Source: Amphirosellinia nigrospora
Taxonomy: Eukaryota; Ascomycota; Sordariomycetes; Xylariales; Xylariaceae
Assembly: GCA_004123355.1 (NCBI GenBank)
Contig: SCHM01000004.1
Coordinates: forward strand, 682,001 to 746,000
Length of the DNA stretch: 64,000 bases
Reading direction: 5' to 3'
Shown here in pieces: positions 1 to 12,098 of this stretch. The notes below the pieces were generated by a model that saw only the letters and a program-made list of their open reading frames with translations, did not search any database and was not told the origin of the DNA. Every line of letters begins with the position of its first letter. Position 1 is the stretch's first letter. The position numbers and the translations under genes are program-made.

Positions 1-1006
1 TGCTGAGAAGCTCCGAGACAACTACCTCTTTGGAGCCACCAGTGACGCCGCCCTCGCCGAGGCTGAGGGTGTCACCGCCCCTGCCATCGTCCTATACAAG
101 TCATTCGATGAAGGCAAAGCTGTGTTCTCCGACAAGTTCGATGAGGATGCCATTGCAAGCTTCACCAAGACCGCCTCCACTCCCTTAGTCGGCGAGGTTG
201 GACCCGAGACCTACTCCGACTACATGTCGGCCGCCATTCCCCTTGCTTATATCTTCGCCGAGACCCCTGAGGAACGAAAGGAGCTTGGTGATGCCCTCAA
301 GCCTCTCGCCGAGAAGTACCGTGGCAAGATCAACTTTGCTACCATCGACGCCAAGGCCTTTGGTGCCCACGCCGGCAACCTAAACCTTCCTACTGACAAG
401 TTCCCCTCTTTTGCCATCCAGGAGACGGTGAAGAACCAGAAATTCCCCTTCAGCACTGAAGAAGAAATCAATGTCAAGACTATTGGTAAATTCGTTGAGG
501 ACTTCTCAGCTGGCAAGATCGAGCCTAGCCTTAAGTCCGAGCCTATTCCTGAGACCCAGGAGGGCGCTACCACCGTCGTTGTTGGCAAGAGCTACGAGGA
601 CATTGTTCTCGATGACACCAAGGATGTCCTGATTGAGTTCTACGCCCCTTGGTGCGGTCATTGCAAGGCCTTGGCTCCCAAGTACGAAGAACTGGCTGCT
701 CTATATGCCAACAGTGAGTTCAAGGACAAGGTTGTCATCGCCAAGGTTGATGCCACCGCCAACGACGTCCCCGATGAGATCAAGGGTTTCCCCACCATCA
801 AGCTATACCCCGCTGGCTCCAAGAGTGAGCCCGTCACTTACAGTGGATCTCGAACTGTCGAGGATCTGATCACCTTTGTCAAGGAGAATGGAAAGTATAA
901 GGCCGTCGTTGAGGAGAAGAAGGAGGAGGAGACACCTGTTGCCCCCGCCGCGACTGAGACGACAGCGAGCGAGGCTGCCAAGGAGACGGATCATGACGAA
1001 CTATAG
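1..1006 (+). CDS. pdi1: Protein disulfide isomerase, C-terminal part (5' end off the window)
   Basis: ER-lumen thiol-disulfide oxidoreductase that forms and rearranges disulfides in secretory proteins. The reading frame is open from base 2, so the gene enters from the left edge and the N-terminal 'a' domain is missing here. The visible part covers the redox-inactive b and b' thioredoxin folds and a full a' domain with the active site WCGHCK (CGHC codons at 653-664). A Glu/Lys-rich acidic tail follows, and the protein ends in the ER-retention signal HDEL plus a final Leu. No intron or frameshift is seen in this part. The stop is TAG at 1004-1006. The family assignment is firm; only the exact start is unknown. 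Confidence 0.97.
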   Translation, partial: AEKLRDNYLFGATSDAALAEAEGVTAPAIVLYKSFDEGKAVFSDKFDEDAIASFTKTASTPLVGEVGPETYSDYMSAAIPLAYIFAETPEERKELGDALKPLAEKYRGKINFATIDAKAFGAHAGNLNLPTDKFPSFAIQETVKNQKFPFSTEEEINVKTIGKFVEDFSAGKIEPSLKSEPIPETQEGATTVVVGKSYEDIVLDDTKDVLIEFYAPWCGHCKALAPKYEELAALYANSEFKDKVVIAKVDATANDVPDEIKGFPTIKLYPAGSKSEPVTYSGSRTVEDLITFVKENGKYKAVVEEKKEEETPVAPAATETTASEAAKETDHDEL

Positions 1007-1582
1007 ATTGTATACCTGAATTTTTTCTTTATGCGGTCACGGCTACACGTCAGACAGTTTAATCGACTGTCTTATGAATATCACTCTGCGGGATTCTTGT
1101 AAAAATGCCGGCTTCGGGTAGCTAGCATAGGAGTAATGAATTTATATGAACGAACTTTTTTCGCCTCTGGCTGCATGATAAAGTGAGTGCGTATGCAGAA
1201 CAGATTGATAGTGCTTGTATGCATCGGGAGGCCAGAATGCAACCTCGAGGGATGGCAGAGATTTTCAATGTAACATCAAGCACAGTAATGCTGTTGGTAT
1301 CAGGAATAGACATGGTAAGAATGAGGCGATGATTGGGGGGTGGAGGGGGGCAAAGCTGGAAGGGGCCAATCCACTGTCGGTTTTACCGATCAATAACCGT
1401 AGACCCCTGGAACATGCCGATATGCCAAAAGGGTCAGCTGTCAGCAACATACGTTGAACTGACTTCTAACCAATATTTCTAGCCACCCTCGCCGGCGCCC
1501 CTCGATTCCTGGTCCCAACTCTTCCTCAACACCGTTTCCCTCCCCAACCCAACATCGACCAAATTTCACCACAAAACACACA
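1007..1582. other. Intergenic region between pdi1 and the next gene
   Basis: This holds the 3' UTR of the PDI gene and the promoter of the next gene. A short poly-T tract follows the PDI stop. Bases 1470-1580 are C/T-rich, as is common upstream of fungal start codons. I see no other gene. Confidence 0.6.
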
Positions 1583-2455
1583 ATGGCTGCGCGGATCGTA
1601 TCAACGGGGGCCCGAAGCGTATTCGTGGCCTCCACGACGTCCATCGCCACGCGCGCTACCGCCCGCAACTTCCACGCGACTTCACGAACTCTTACCGATG
1701 CCGCCGCTGCATTGCCCGTCCGCAAACCCGTCGGTGCCTTTCGCGGAGGGTGAGTTTAAGGAATGAGTTGGTTTTTAGAATGTGCAACGGCTAATACTTT
1801 GGCCTCTACGTAGCCTCTTCGGTTTCCTTCTGGGTTCGACCCTTGCCGGCGGCGGTGTCTACGGCTACACCCTGTTAGTTCGAGCCTTTTCTCCATTACT
1901 ACCTGCCTCGATTTAGTCATCGCCTTCGATTGCCTGGTCCTTGTGGACTAGGTCTGTTGAAGCAGTCCATCACGGCGCCATTCCAACTACCTATAATGAT
2001 TGAAACATGCTTTCATCGAACGTTTGCTGACTAGGATTCCGTGCAGGAGAGATTACAAGGCGTCGAACGAGCTATTGACGGAAGACATCTATGTGCGTTA
2101 TTGCATTTGATTGATCCGCATTTGTCGTCGCCTTGCCTCTTGATTTTAGGAGAGGGAGGAAAGGGACGGGGGCTCGCGTCGTTCAACCGGCGCCGGTCCC
2201 CAATTCTTTGCGATTTTTCTGTGAAGATGCCTTACCCATACACACCCTTGGCACATAAGCACACCACCTACCACTTACCACCCCCTTCCCCATTCACACA
2301 ACAATACTTCGTCACAACAAGCGACCCCTATGATCCGAATCCCTTGCTAACAAATGGTTACGTAACAGGCGCTACAGGCGGCTTGCCAACGACTGAATGC
2401 TTATGTCAAGGCGTTGGAAGAAAAAATGGATGCCGCGGAACGGAAACGGACATAG
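1583..2455 (+). CDS. Small mitochondrial membrane protein, conserved fungal type, unknown function
   Basis: A four-exon model fits exactly: 1583-1749, 1814-1873, 2047-2092 and 2369-2455, all GT-AG with phases that join, giving 119 residues. The first ~55 residues are rich in Arg, Ser, Thr and Ala with no acidic residue before Asp40, which looks like a mitochondrial presequence. Next comes a glycine-rich hydrophobic segment (LFGFLLGSTLAGGGVYGY), probably one membrane span. The C-terminus is a charged helix (YVKALEEKMDAAERKR) that could form a coiled coil. From memory this resembles a conserved hypothetical protein of Ascomycota, but I cannot name a function. The third intron (276 bp) is long for this gene. 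Confidence 0.75.
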
Positions 2456-4901
2456 AGGGTATTTTCATTAGTTTTACGAATCACACACATACACATACAC
2501 ACGAACACGAAAGCATACGAAGCATGGGTTTAATACGGCCAGTTCAATGTCGATTGCCAATTCTATCATCTAATCTGCGAACAACCGGGGTTGACATAAA
2601 AGAACACATGAGAACTCCCCCTCTCTCCTCGTGGAATTTGCAAGCGGGAGTTCTTGGCTGGCTGAATTTGGCGAGAAAATCCCACCCAAAAGCAAACCAG
2701 TGTAAAACAGTCTATCTGCATTCTTATGCTCACTCTAGTTAGTGTACAGCAATTGACGCTCGCGCTTTTCTCATGTCATCATTTCTATGCCCTCGCTTTG
2801 CCCTTTGTTTGGAATCGTAAGCCTGACCTATCTCAATGGGGCTTGAAAGTGACAACAAAGCGTCAGATGGATGAAGGGTTTTACTTGGCCTTGGAAAATA
2901 TGTCTGGGCTAACCAGGTTATGAGTATATATCTCTCTTCAGTCTAACCATGCCAACAAGCCATTACGTTATCCGAAATTAATATGGTGGCTAACCTTGAT
3001 GGATTATTTTCGAACCTCCAGTTGGGACAGCTCCTATCACTACTATTATAGGAGGTAAAAGAGCTCTCCATCTTCTACTCGTAACGACGAGAACACGGTG
3101 CCTCTCTATGATAGGGGTTTTCTATACGATGGCGCTCTTCGCCCTTGTCACAATTGAAAACATAACGTATGGCAGGCAGACATTCTAGTGCATAAAAAAA
3201 GACCTACGTGAGGCCGCAACACGGGCCGCCGATATCCTGCGCCCGGACATGGTAGAACCCAAGAGCGAGCATCAATGTAAATCGACTACCTAGAAAGGGA
3301 TCTAGGTGTCGAACACGAAATCCCTTATGGGGAAGAGGAATAAACCAAGGTCCGGCAGGTATGCGATATTATATAGGAAAATAAAAAACCTAACTTCCCC
3401 CCCTTCCCCCCCGTTTTCTAGGGACGGGAGACAAAACTAGCTCTAATGTCAACAGTCAAGAGAACTTCTCTAAAGGATACATATATGTTTAAATATGAAG
3501 TCAAAGCGACCTCTGATACTACTCCAGAGCTTTTCATTAAGCTTTCTCACAGCTGAACTTGCCAGTGATTCCTTCTGTCTGCCTAGTTGAAACCAGGCGC
3601 GTCTAGGTATAAGCATGCCTACTTGGGATAAATAGCGGCGTTATACGGAGTAACAACGATCAAATAACAATATTGATGTCGATTATTCCTTGGAGGTGCT
3701 ACAAAGCACATGCCCGTCCCGCGTACCGGGCTCATTCACGTCCACACCGGCTACCGAAATCAACCAACCTACCTATAAGGACGGTACCTAAGACCTCGAT
3801 CGGGCCTCGTGCCCGCTCGCTTATATATGATATTTCAACCGAGCTTGGCGCCCATGGTGGTTTGCCATGCAATATTCAGTACACGTAGTTGCGACTACGG
3901 GGTTGAACTGACGCACCGAGATACACTCTTCTCCATCATACTGCCGAGCATTGCCATAGATAGGAAGGGTGGGAGTAGCCATGGCGGCATCCGGAATAAA
4001 GGCAGCCCCCTCATAGCTTAGGCGACTTGGTGGGCGAGGTGAAGAAAGCGGTCAGCGATACGCCTCTTCATAGTTCCCAAGTTCCCTGCTATGAGGGGTG
4101 ACTGCTAGTGCCAGATATCCTGATATAGGTGAATTAAGTCAGGGAATTATAATAGGGTCTTTTCGATATGTTCATTAGCTGAGATATATACTTGCCCATG
4201 ACTTACGACATGTTAGAAATTGTAGCGTTTGACATACCTACTTGCGTATCTACTTCTTGGGATGTGGCTAAATAGTCAAGTTTCAGACCTGAGGCTGAAG
4301 TGCTATATCGAAATAGTCTTTAACTCGCTTCCGTGTTGGTTATGTCGCACCATAACTAGCCTTTTCGCCGGACTCTCGCTATTTTACTGAATGGTCTGAA
4401 TCTTTGGCCACATCCGCGATCTAGAGCCACCTATCCTGCGCCGTACCGCGCCCTACTACGCGCTAAACTCTTGGTGAGTGAGCGTCCCTTGGAACATGTC
4501 GTAGTAGATATTCATTGCCTATCTTATTTACTCTATAGTATGCTACCAGGCGAATCAAGACGGAACGGTCTTCAATATATGGCCATTTCTGGAAATGTGG
4601 GAGTGGTAGAACACCTTCTAATCATATTACTTGCTTGTAATGGATAATGTACGCTACATGATGGGCACACCAAGACTGATACAAAATGAGAATCTTCTAT
4701 AGGATGAATCCAAACCATAGCATTGAATTGGTAGGATGGGGTATCTTAGGTACTAGAGGGTTCGTGCACTGAGGCAATCCATGCTAACTAAGCCTTGTGA
4801 TGCTTGCTAAACCCGAGAGAGAGGAAAAAGGAAAAGAAAATCAATAATGCCCGTCCGAGTTATGCAAATTTCTTTACCCTTGAACCATAACGCCAATGAA
4901 A
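2456..4901. other. Long intergenic region with no supported gene
   Basis: About 2.4 kb with frequent stops in all frames. Short ORFs at 2726, 3673 and 3809 have no recognisable domain or splice context. A short CA-rich run lies near 2483-2515. Nothing else is supported. Confidence 0.5.
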
Positions 4902-6323
4902 TTATAACTTCTCACTTCCAGCAATATTAGAGACAAAATCAGCGACAGCCTCGAAATAACCCTCCTCTAGAACGCTAGAGTTATGGTCACCACCAGGTAA
5001 CGGCTTCCAAACCTTTGTTGGAGTTGTGGTAACCTCGTATAGCCGTCGCATGTGAGCAGGTCTGTGTCGTGATTAGTCGTTATTCAACCTAATGAATATG
5101 GAACATATTTCACGTATGAAAAGAAGGCATGTGTAAATCAGAAACAAAAGTTGTAATCCGTATCCCGAATGGGACTCAGGTTTTGTGGATGGTTGTTTAA
5201 GTCATCATAGAAACATGCAAGTTGGGTGTCTTGTGAATATATGAAAAGGATGGTAACTTACGGGACGATCTCATCTTGTAAGCCGCTCAAAAACAAGATC
5301 GGGACTTCCGTAATGCTTGGCAATATAGACTCACTGGGCCATATCTGATGACACAGCATGGTCAAGTATCTGGCTGGTGGAATGACTGAAGGTATCAAGG
5401 CTCGCATGGATATGAAGGTGTTCTCTAGGATGAGCCCAACGATATCGCCTTCTTGCTGATTTTTAGCAACGAGCTTGATGCTAACAGCCCCCTAAGCTTT
5501 GGCCGTACACTATGAGCTTGTGAGACCTCGTCTCCGCTCGGCAGCGCAGGTAGTCGAGGGCGGTTTGAGCATCCAATGTGATGCCTTTCTCGTCTGGCTC
5601 ACCGGTTGATAGACCATAACCTCGATACTCTAGCATGAATACATTGCACCCAAGAGTGTTGATCAGCATACGGGCAATTGGCAGACGGTGACCAATATTG
5701 CCCGCGTTGCCGTGGAACATCAACACAGTACAGTTAATACTCCGGCCACGCTTCGGCCCACGGATATAGAAAGCAGACAGTTTCTCGCCATCGGTTGTCG
5801 GTATCACAAGCTCCTCAAAGTCCCGAAGACCGAATTGCGAGGGTCGAGGTACATCAGTCCGAGCATTCGCGGGGATGCTGGAAGGATAGATTAATGACCT
5901 GGTAGCGGGACAGGACTAGTTAGCTAACTACAGCCCTGGAAAGTGTCACGCGAGGTTTTTTTTTTAAACGCGCCACTGGGGATTACACGACAACAGACGG
6001 CACGACTCACTTCTGCTTGAAATATAGGAGCGACGTTAAGACAGCAGCGATGCCCTGGGCAACCTCAGTTAGCTCGGCCGCGTCACGGCGACAACTTGCA
6101 ATGGCGGTCTGGGCTCGTTGGTAGGCTCGGGTCAAAGACGAGCTACGGGGCGAGGCTGAGGCAGAGGCAGAAGCAGAGGCTGTTGACCGAAATGACAATG
6201 AGCGCAGAGGCATACCGAAGTTGCCAACACCGGTAGGCGCGCGTAGCCGGCGACGGTATTGAGCAGCGAAACACTCTGCTGCAGATAAGTCGGATGTGAC
6301 ATTGAGGCTCCCGGAGGAGACAT
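4902..6323 (-). CDS. bem46: Bem46-family alpha/beta hydrolase, with an apparent frameshift
   Basis: Membrane-anchored serine hydrolase of the Bem46/ABHD13 family, which acts on the endomembrane or plasma membrane; its substrate is unknown. Four exons fit: 6323-6216, 6054-6011, 5898-5262 and 5061-4902. Exons 1 and 2 join to give a hydrophobic anchor followed by KQKSLIYPSSIP, a family hallmark; the intron between them has a GCTAAC branch point. The catalytic triad is visible: Ser in GQSLGG, Asp in QDEI and His in GGDHNS. Just after GQSLGG the frame breaks at a run of five C at 5488-5492 (one base too many or two too few). Downstream sequence in the shifted frame continues the family perfectly. 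This is likely a consensus error, otherwise a very recent lesion. An alternative start at 6213 would lack the anchor. Confidence 0.88.
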
Positions 6324-9300
6324 GTCTGGGCCAGGAGGAGGAGGTGTGGGTTATCGGGTCTGCGTCTGACTGCGGACTATGTAGGTGGTGGTAAATAATG
6401 GGGAGTAGGGGTACGATGGTTGAACTACTGTATGAGAAGATGCCGGGAAGGAATTAGGAGGACCTTGGCAAGCCTATACTAATAACGACGAGGTACATGA
6501 GTGGCTCCGATATCCGTTGCGTAATTGCACCGCTTACCCGGACCGCTAGTCGTAGAGCGGAAGCTGATACCTCGATACTGTACACTACCCAGCAAACTTA
6601 AAAAAAGTCAGCCCTCGCCTTGGCCAAACAAATCATCCTCAGGCATCTCGGGCGAAGCTGGGAACGCGAACGGAAAATGACAGGGCTGAGAAAACAACCC
6701 ACCTTGGCAGCATTACCGATTTCGCTGTCTAGATCAGCACTTCGACACGTGTACACGTTCATGTAGGTAGAGAAAGAGGAATTGGATTGGGTCCAATAAT
6801 GGGCAGATTGCTATTGGTAGATTGCCCCGGATAGTTGGAAGCCCTCGTCCTGTCATTAATTGCTCACTATCGGGCTTGCCATGTAAAAAATTATTGATAT
6901 TGATGAGACCACCCGTGGGATGTAATGGGTCTTGAATTACTTGCCTGCTGCACTAGATGTGTTTTGGAATGTGATTGGCTGGAATTGTTAGTCTTTTACG
7001 GGAACGCACGTATACTAAATAGGTACCGAAGGTATTTCCTTAACTGAAACCAAAGAATGAGAATCATGAAGTATTGCCTTGCTCTGTTTACCTTTAACAT
7101 GTACACTACCTCAACCTACACTCTTCCTCTTACTGTAGTTACAATATATGATCTTAAGGTCCAGTATCAAGGTAGTATACAGGAACTATGTATAGATAAT
7201 TGGGAGGTGCCGCGAATCGGGAAAGGCAGGGGTCATTTCCAAGTTAGGGAGGCATTTACCACCATGCTACGCAAAGGAGAGATCAGCAATCCATTGAGAC
7301 GTGCCAATTTGGAAGTTCACTTATCAACATCGTGTGATGGATTACCTATTGGAATTGGAGATCACACAGGCGCGCGCGACATGTCAAGTCGCGATCCCCA
7401 GGAGGGTGCCAAATTAGAAACCGCCAGCGCGACAATTTGATTGGCCTTCTACATGCATGCATCGCGCTGCTTCAGGTGTGTGCCAAGGACATTCCTCAAC
7501 TCGTATCCTTTCGCTACTACTGTATAGTAAGTACACGCTTCACTTGATTTCCGGAAAGCTATAGTGTAGGGTAAATATTACGATTATGGGAGCCCATATT
7601 CTCAGTTCATCCCCATAGGAAGCCGATCACTTGGTCCTGTCCTTTGATGGTTCTTTCTGCTGGCGGATTGGCTTCTTCATTCCAGGAACCTTATTGAGCA
7701 GCTGTCTCGCATGTCGCATCTCACATGGTGCAAGACTCCCGCTGTCGTACGTAAATCCCGCTTTCCTAAAAGAGACGTAGCTTTAAATAGGTAGGAAAAC
7801 CGAGGCGCAACCCCTCGACTAGTCTGCCTTAGTCGACTAGCTGAAACTCGCACTATGTAGAGCAATGCAGGGTCGAATTTCTGACCAACGACACGTCGCC
7901 GAAGCCTCGACGCGGGCTTTAACGAACAAGTTGCGTTGGAGTATCGGGCTTCACAAAACAAGAACCATCTCACCCTCACTGGGTTTCGTCATCAATGATT
8001 ATGCATGTTCAGGAGGGCAAGAGTGCATCTCACCATAGTCAGTTGATGACATGAAATTTAGCAAGGGTCATGTGCCGTGGTTAGTCCTCCCACCGTTTGA
8101 CTCGATGGAGATAGGACAGCCAATCGGGGTGCGGCCGTAATACCATCTGAACTCCCTGGGGCGAGCTGATCGACGGGTTTGACACGAACAACATCTAGTT
8201 GATATAGTAGATAGCTATAGTCTGAAGATGGTGCTAGTACTATCGACATGACCTGTATTGGATCTTGGGGTGCTGCTTGGGGAGGTTTCATACAGCGTTT
8301 GAGCTTTGGCAACGAACGTCAGGTCTCACAAGGGTGGGTGTGTGAGGTGTGTGAGTAGCGAGCGCCGTCCCACATCCCATCGCGTTCTTCACTGACCAAC
8401 CGGACTGTCGGAGGACCGGCTCGCCCTGGCAACACCTGCATTGGACCTGTCGCCATCCCAAAGTTGACGGGGCGACTGGACCCAACCCACGCAGCCTAGG
8501 TCTACTATCCCAGCTAAATTCTCTGTCGTGCATACTGATAACATAGTAATAACAAACGCCCTACCCACTGCTCCCACTCTAGACTAAGAGCAAAAAAAAC
8601 TGCTGTAGTGTACAACAACAACAAAGACACTCACAACTTGTTGTGCTACGGTAGTAGGATATCGTCCTGAGTATACACTCATACCAAATCCAGCCGCTGC
8701 CACAATTCGCCCTGTCGAATCTCGTCTCTCGTTATCAGGCGCTTGGCCTCTTCTTGATCCATCTTTGCTCAGCCCGCCGCCACACTCCTCTTATTACTAT
8801 TTACGTCCTTCTTCCTGCGCTCTACAAGCAACCCCAGACCTGATCAGGCAATTGATTTGTCGAACCCCGCCACATATTTCTAAAAACAGCTGAGAAGTTG
8901 GGAGCCTCTGCAGTTGCTAGAACCCCAATATCGTTGTGAGACATTTCGTGAGAGGTGTGCCGATTCAGTCTGTTGCATGACGTGAAGACGCGCACACACA
9001 CCACGGCTTGGTTGGTCTTCTCTACTTGATACGGGTAAAGAAGTCTATCCGCGTAAGCAGCTGTCTTCTGCTATCGACTGGAGTGGTTGCTATACCCTGC
9101 TTTAAGAGTAGTCCACTATAGCCCAACGCACGCACACGGACTATCTTCAGGCATTGAGAGTCTCGGCCACAGCATAAAGTACCTTGGCTTCTTGTTTTGG
9201 TATTCGAGATTGGCAGCACAAGTTCCACCACTATCTTCGTCTTCATTCCAGTTGATCACTCACCACATCCGAGCGAGTTGCATCAATAATATTATTACCA

Positions 9301-9384
9301 CCTGGCCGGCTAGGACCTTGAACAACCGCGTACTGAGGGAATTCTGTCCAATCACAATTACGGCGGTCTCACCATTCAAGAACA
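6324..9384. other. Intergenic region upstream of the LYAR-like and Bem46 genes
   Basis: About 3 kb. From roughly 8550 onward it becomes C/T-rich, consistent with the promoter and leader of the gene starting at 9385. The 127-codon ORF at 7057-7440 has no recognisable domain and unconvincing composition. I see no tRNA or other RNA gene. Confidence 0.5.
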
Positions 9385-11292
9385 ATGGTTTCCTTTTCGT
9401 GCGAGGTACGTAAATTTAATAAGCCGATGCCTGACATCACTTCTCTCTTCTCTCCATCTGTACCCAACGTCGCTCGGTCTGGTTCTCTCTGGTCAGAAGC
9501 AACACCACACAAATACGCAGAAAATTGCGTTGCTGTGTTGCTCTCTCCCCCTTTACAAGTCTAGGCATACCCACACCTACACAAACTTCTTCGATTCTTG
9601 TTTTGTTTATCGATCACTATTGATCACCATTCGCCGACCCTTGATATCGATCCGCCACCTTTAGCCCCTTCCCTGTCCCTTCCCTTGGCGCTAAGTCTAC
9701 TGGGGCTACAACCTTACCCCTGGCGTGCCCGGGTCTTCCCTTGTCACCCCATCCCGTGAAGCAAACCACCTGGACTGCCGTCATCTCCTGACCTATTTCA
9801 CCCCTCCGCCCCTCCAACTCGGCCAGACACACACCCCTAAGCCCAATTGTATTCTTTTTTTTTCTACCTCTTGTTAAACTGTATTCTTACCATTCGTTTG
9901 TATAATCTAACTGTATTCTTTTGGCCCACAGGAATGTGGTGATGTTTTGACGAAGAAGAAGCTTGATCCTCACAGAAACCGTTGTCGAGGCGCAACTTTC
10001 ACCTGCATCGATTGTATGGTTCATTTCCCTGGCATTGAATATCGTTCACATACGGTATGTTGCATCAAGTTGCAAGAGCCCTATCGGCTCATTGCCCTAT
10101 GTCGCTGACACTTCGGATAGAGTTGTATGACAGAAGACCAAAAGTATCAAGGCGCCCTATACAAGCCAAAAGACAAAAGCCCAATCGAACGGAAATACCT
10201 GTAAACCAAGAAACGATGGCGCATCACGCATATGTTGAAGACGCAGTGGAAGAATACGAAGAGTATCAGGAGTATCAAGTAGGCGAGTCGGGAGTGGAGG
10301 TTGGTTGGTCATACAATGGTATGCCGCCCGCAGCACCTATGCCACCGCCAGCTGTCGCAGACGACGCGAATCTCAATGTTTTCGACTATATGGTAGATGC
10401 GACTCCGACTGCCTCGAAGGTCAACTTCGAACCACAACAAACTCCAATGGCGTACGGAGGAGGGCGTCAGCTTATACGATTCGACCAGGAGGAAGTGAGT
10501 GCCTATGTCGACGAATCTGGTTATATGGTTGATGATGGCGCGATGGGTCAATACACAACGGCCTACGAAACACCGGCACCTAAATCACACAGGAAGAAGA
10601 CTAAGGATGCTGAACGCGAGCTGAAGAAAGATAAGAAACGGAAGCGGCTACACATTGAAACCAGCCCGGCCGCATTAGGGCCGCGTACCGATGAAGTAAT
10701 GACGGATGCGCCCCCGGTTCTACATTCTGGTTTGACAGGTGGCCTTAACCGTATGATGCGCCCGTCGCAATTCCCACCGTCCCCAGATTATTCTGGAGGC
10801 GACGCTGGAGAAACGTCACCAACGGGTTCAATCAAAAAGAAGAAGCATCCAAAGCCATCTAAGCCGAGACGGTCGGAAAGCTTTGGTAGTAATTTAAAGG
10901 CCCTTGTGTCCGGAACTTCGAAGTCAAAGGTCTCCAAAAAGCGGAAACATACATCAGAGAGGCAGGAAAAGAAACGCCGAACTCATCGTCACTCTACCTC
11001 CTCTGAGAAGGTGCCGAAGCTCATTGAATATCGGGCCAAATCGGGCGACGAAAAGGGTGATGAGAGTGGTGCACTAATTGTCTATCGACCTCGGGCAGAT
11101 CTATTCTTCAGCTTCTGCAACAAAGGTCCAGAGAGCGAGCGAGGCTGCAGCGTAAACAAAGCCCTAAAGCGTTACCACCGAGAGCGGACAGCGTCGGGCA
11201 CCAATCTCAGCAAAGGACTGGAAGAGAAGGAGCTATGGAGGTCACTACGTATGCGTCGTAACGATCGTGGCGAGATCGCTCTTCTCGCTTGA
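9385..11292 (+). CDS. LYAR/UPF0743-type nucleolar zinc-finger protein
   Basis: Fungal homologue of the cell-growth regulating nucleolar protein LYAR, expected in the nucleolus with a role in ribosome production. Exons: 9385-9405 (seven codons, MVSFSCE), 9932-10054 and 10121-11292. The first exon supplies the first cysteine of the zinc finger. The rest of the C2HC-type finger lies in exon 2 (ECGDVLTKKKLDPHRNRC, then CIDC, then EYRSHT). The middle is acidic and then Lys/Arg-rich with nuclear-localisation-like stretches (KKDKKRKR, KSKVSKKRKH). A conserved tail (SERGCSVNKALKRYHRER, then ELWRSLRMRRNDRGEI) closes the protein, about 438 residues in all. One frameshift is needed near 10164-10168, where one A seems missing from an A run. 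The 526-bp first intron is unusually long. Confidence 0.9.
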
Positions 11293-12098
11293 CGATGGAG
11301 AAATAGTGACATAAACGCAAGAAAACCTAGATTTGGATACGGCGTTTTAAATGGCTTTGCTTTTAGGAGGGGAGGTCGGGCGAACCTGGAAACATCAATG
11401 ATACCTACCTACAGCGTACGATAAGGAAGAGGCGGAGCTGAGGATGTACGGTTGCTTTGCATTACACAATTCTTGGAGCGAATACGGGATCTCATCACAT
11501 CAAAACCTTTCTGCTCTTGAAGCTGGACTTGGAGCCCGACTTGAAGAGCGAAATAGGAAGACGGCATGATGTAGGAGTTGGAGACACGGGGATGCATCAC
11601 CTAGGCGGCCGGCCTGGATCTAATAAGCGGTGCAAACCAGCATCGTGGTGGGGTGTTTTGATCTTGTAGTGTATCATCTTTGCGGAATCTGTGGTCGGAC
11701 AGAGGGATTTTGAGCTAGCGAGTAACCGACTCGAGGGCTACTACTATCCGTTTTGCGTTCCTTTACTCTGATGCTATTTGCTTGCCTCTGGAGTACCTGA
11801 GTTGCTCTTCATCATACACTGTCTGTTTATGCACTGTTCCCACCCGCTCTGCTTTGCTTTCAAGTATTCGTTATTACTACCGGATACCGTGCGAATTTCA
11901 CCCCTTTGTAGGATAGATGTGCTAGCTAGGTACATAATGCACAACTAATATGGAGGTTGGATTTTGAGTTCGGCACCTTTGCTTGGCCCATATGATGGAC
12001 GCTTACGATTTTGGCTGGAAAACAGTGGTCTTTATTACCCAACGGTGATGATAGTGACTGTAGAATTACATAGAACCTTTCCTTCCGCGAGCCCCTTT
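11293..12098. other. Short intergenic region between convergent genes
   Basis: The LYAR-like gene and PEX10 converge here, so this should hold two 3' UTRs and terminators. No ORF with recognisable content is seen. Confidence 0.5.

Noticed and set aside
2041-2742. 233-codon plus-strand ORF
   Set aside because: It overlaps exons 3 and 4 and the introns of the mitochondrial protein gene in other frames; low-complexity His/Thr content from a CA run.
7057-7440. 127-codon plus-strand ORF in the Bem46-LYAR spacer
   Set aside because: No recognisable domain, odd composition and no splice or promoter context to support it.
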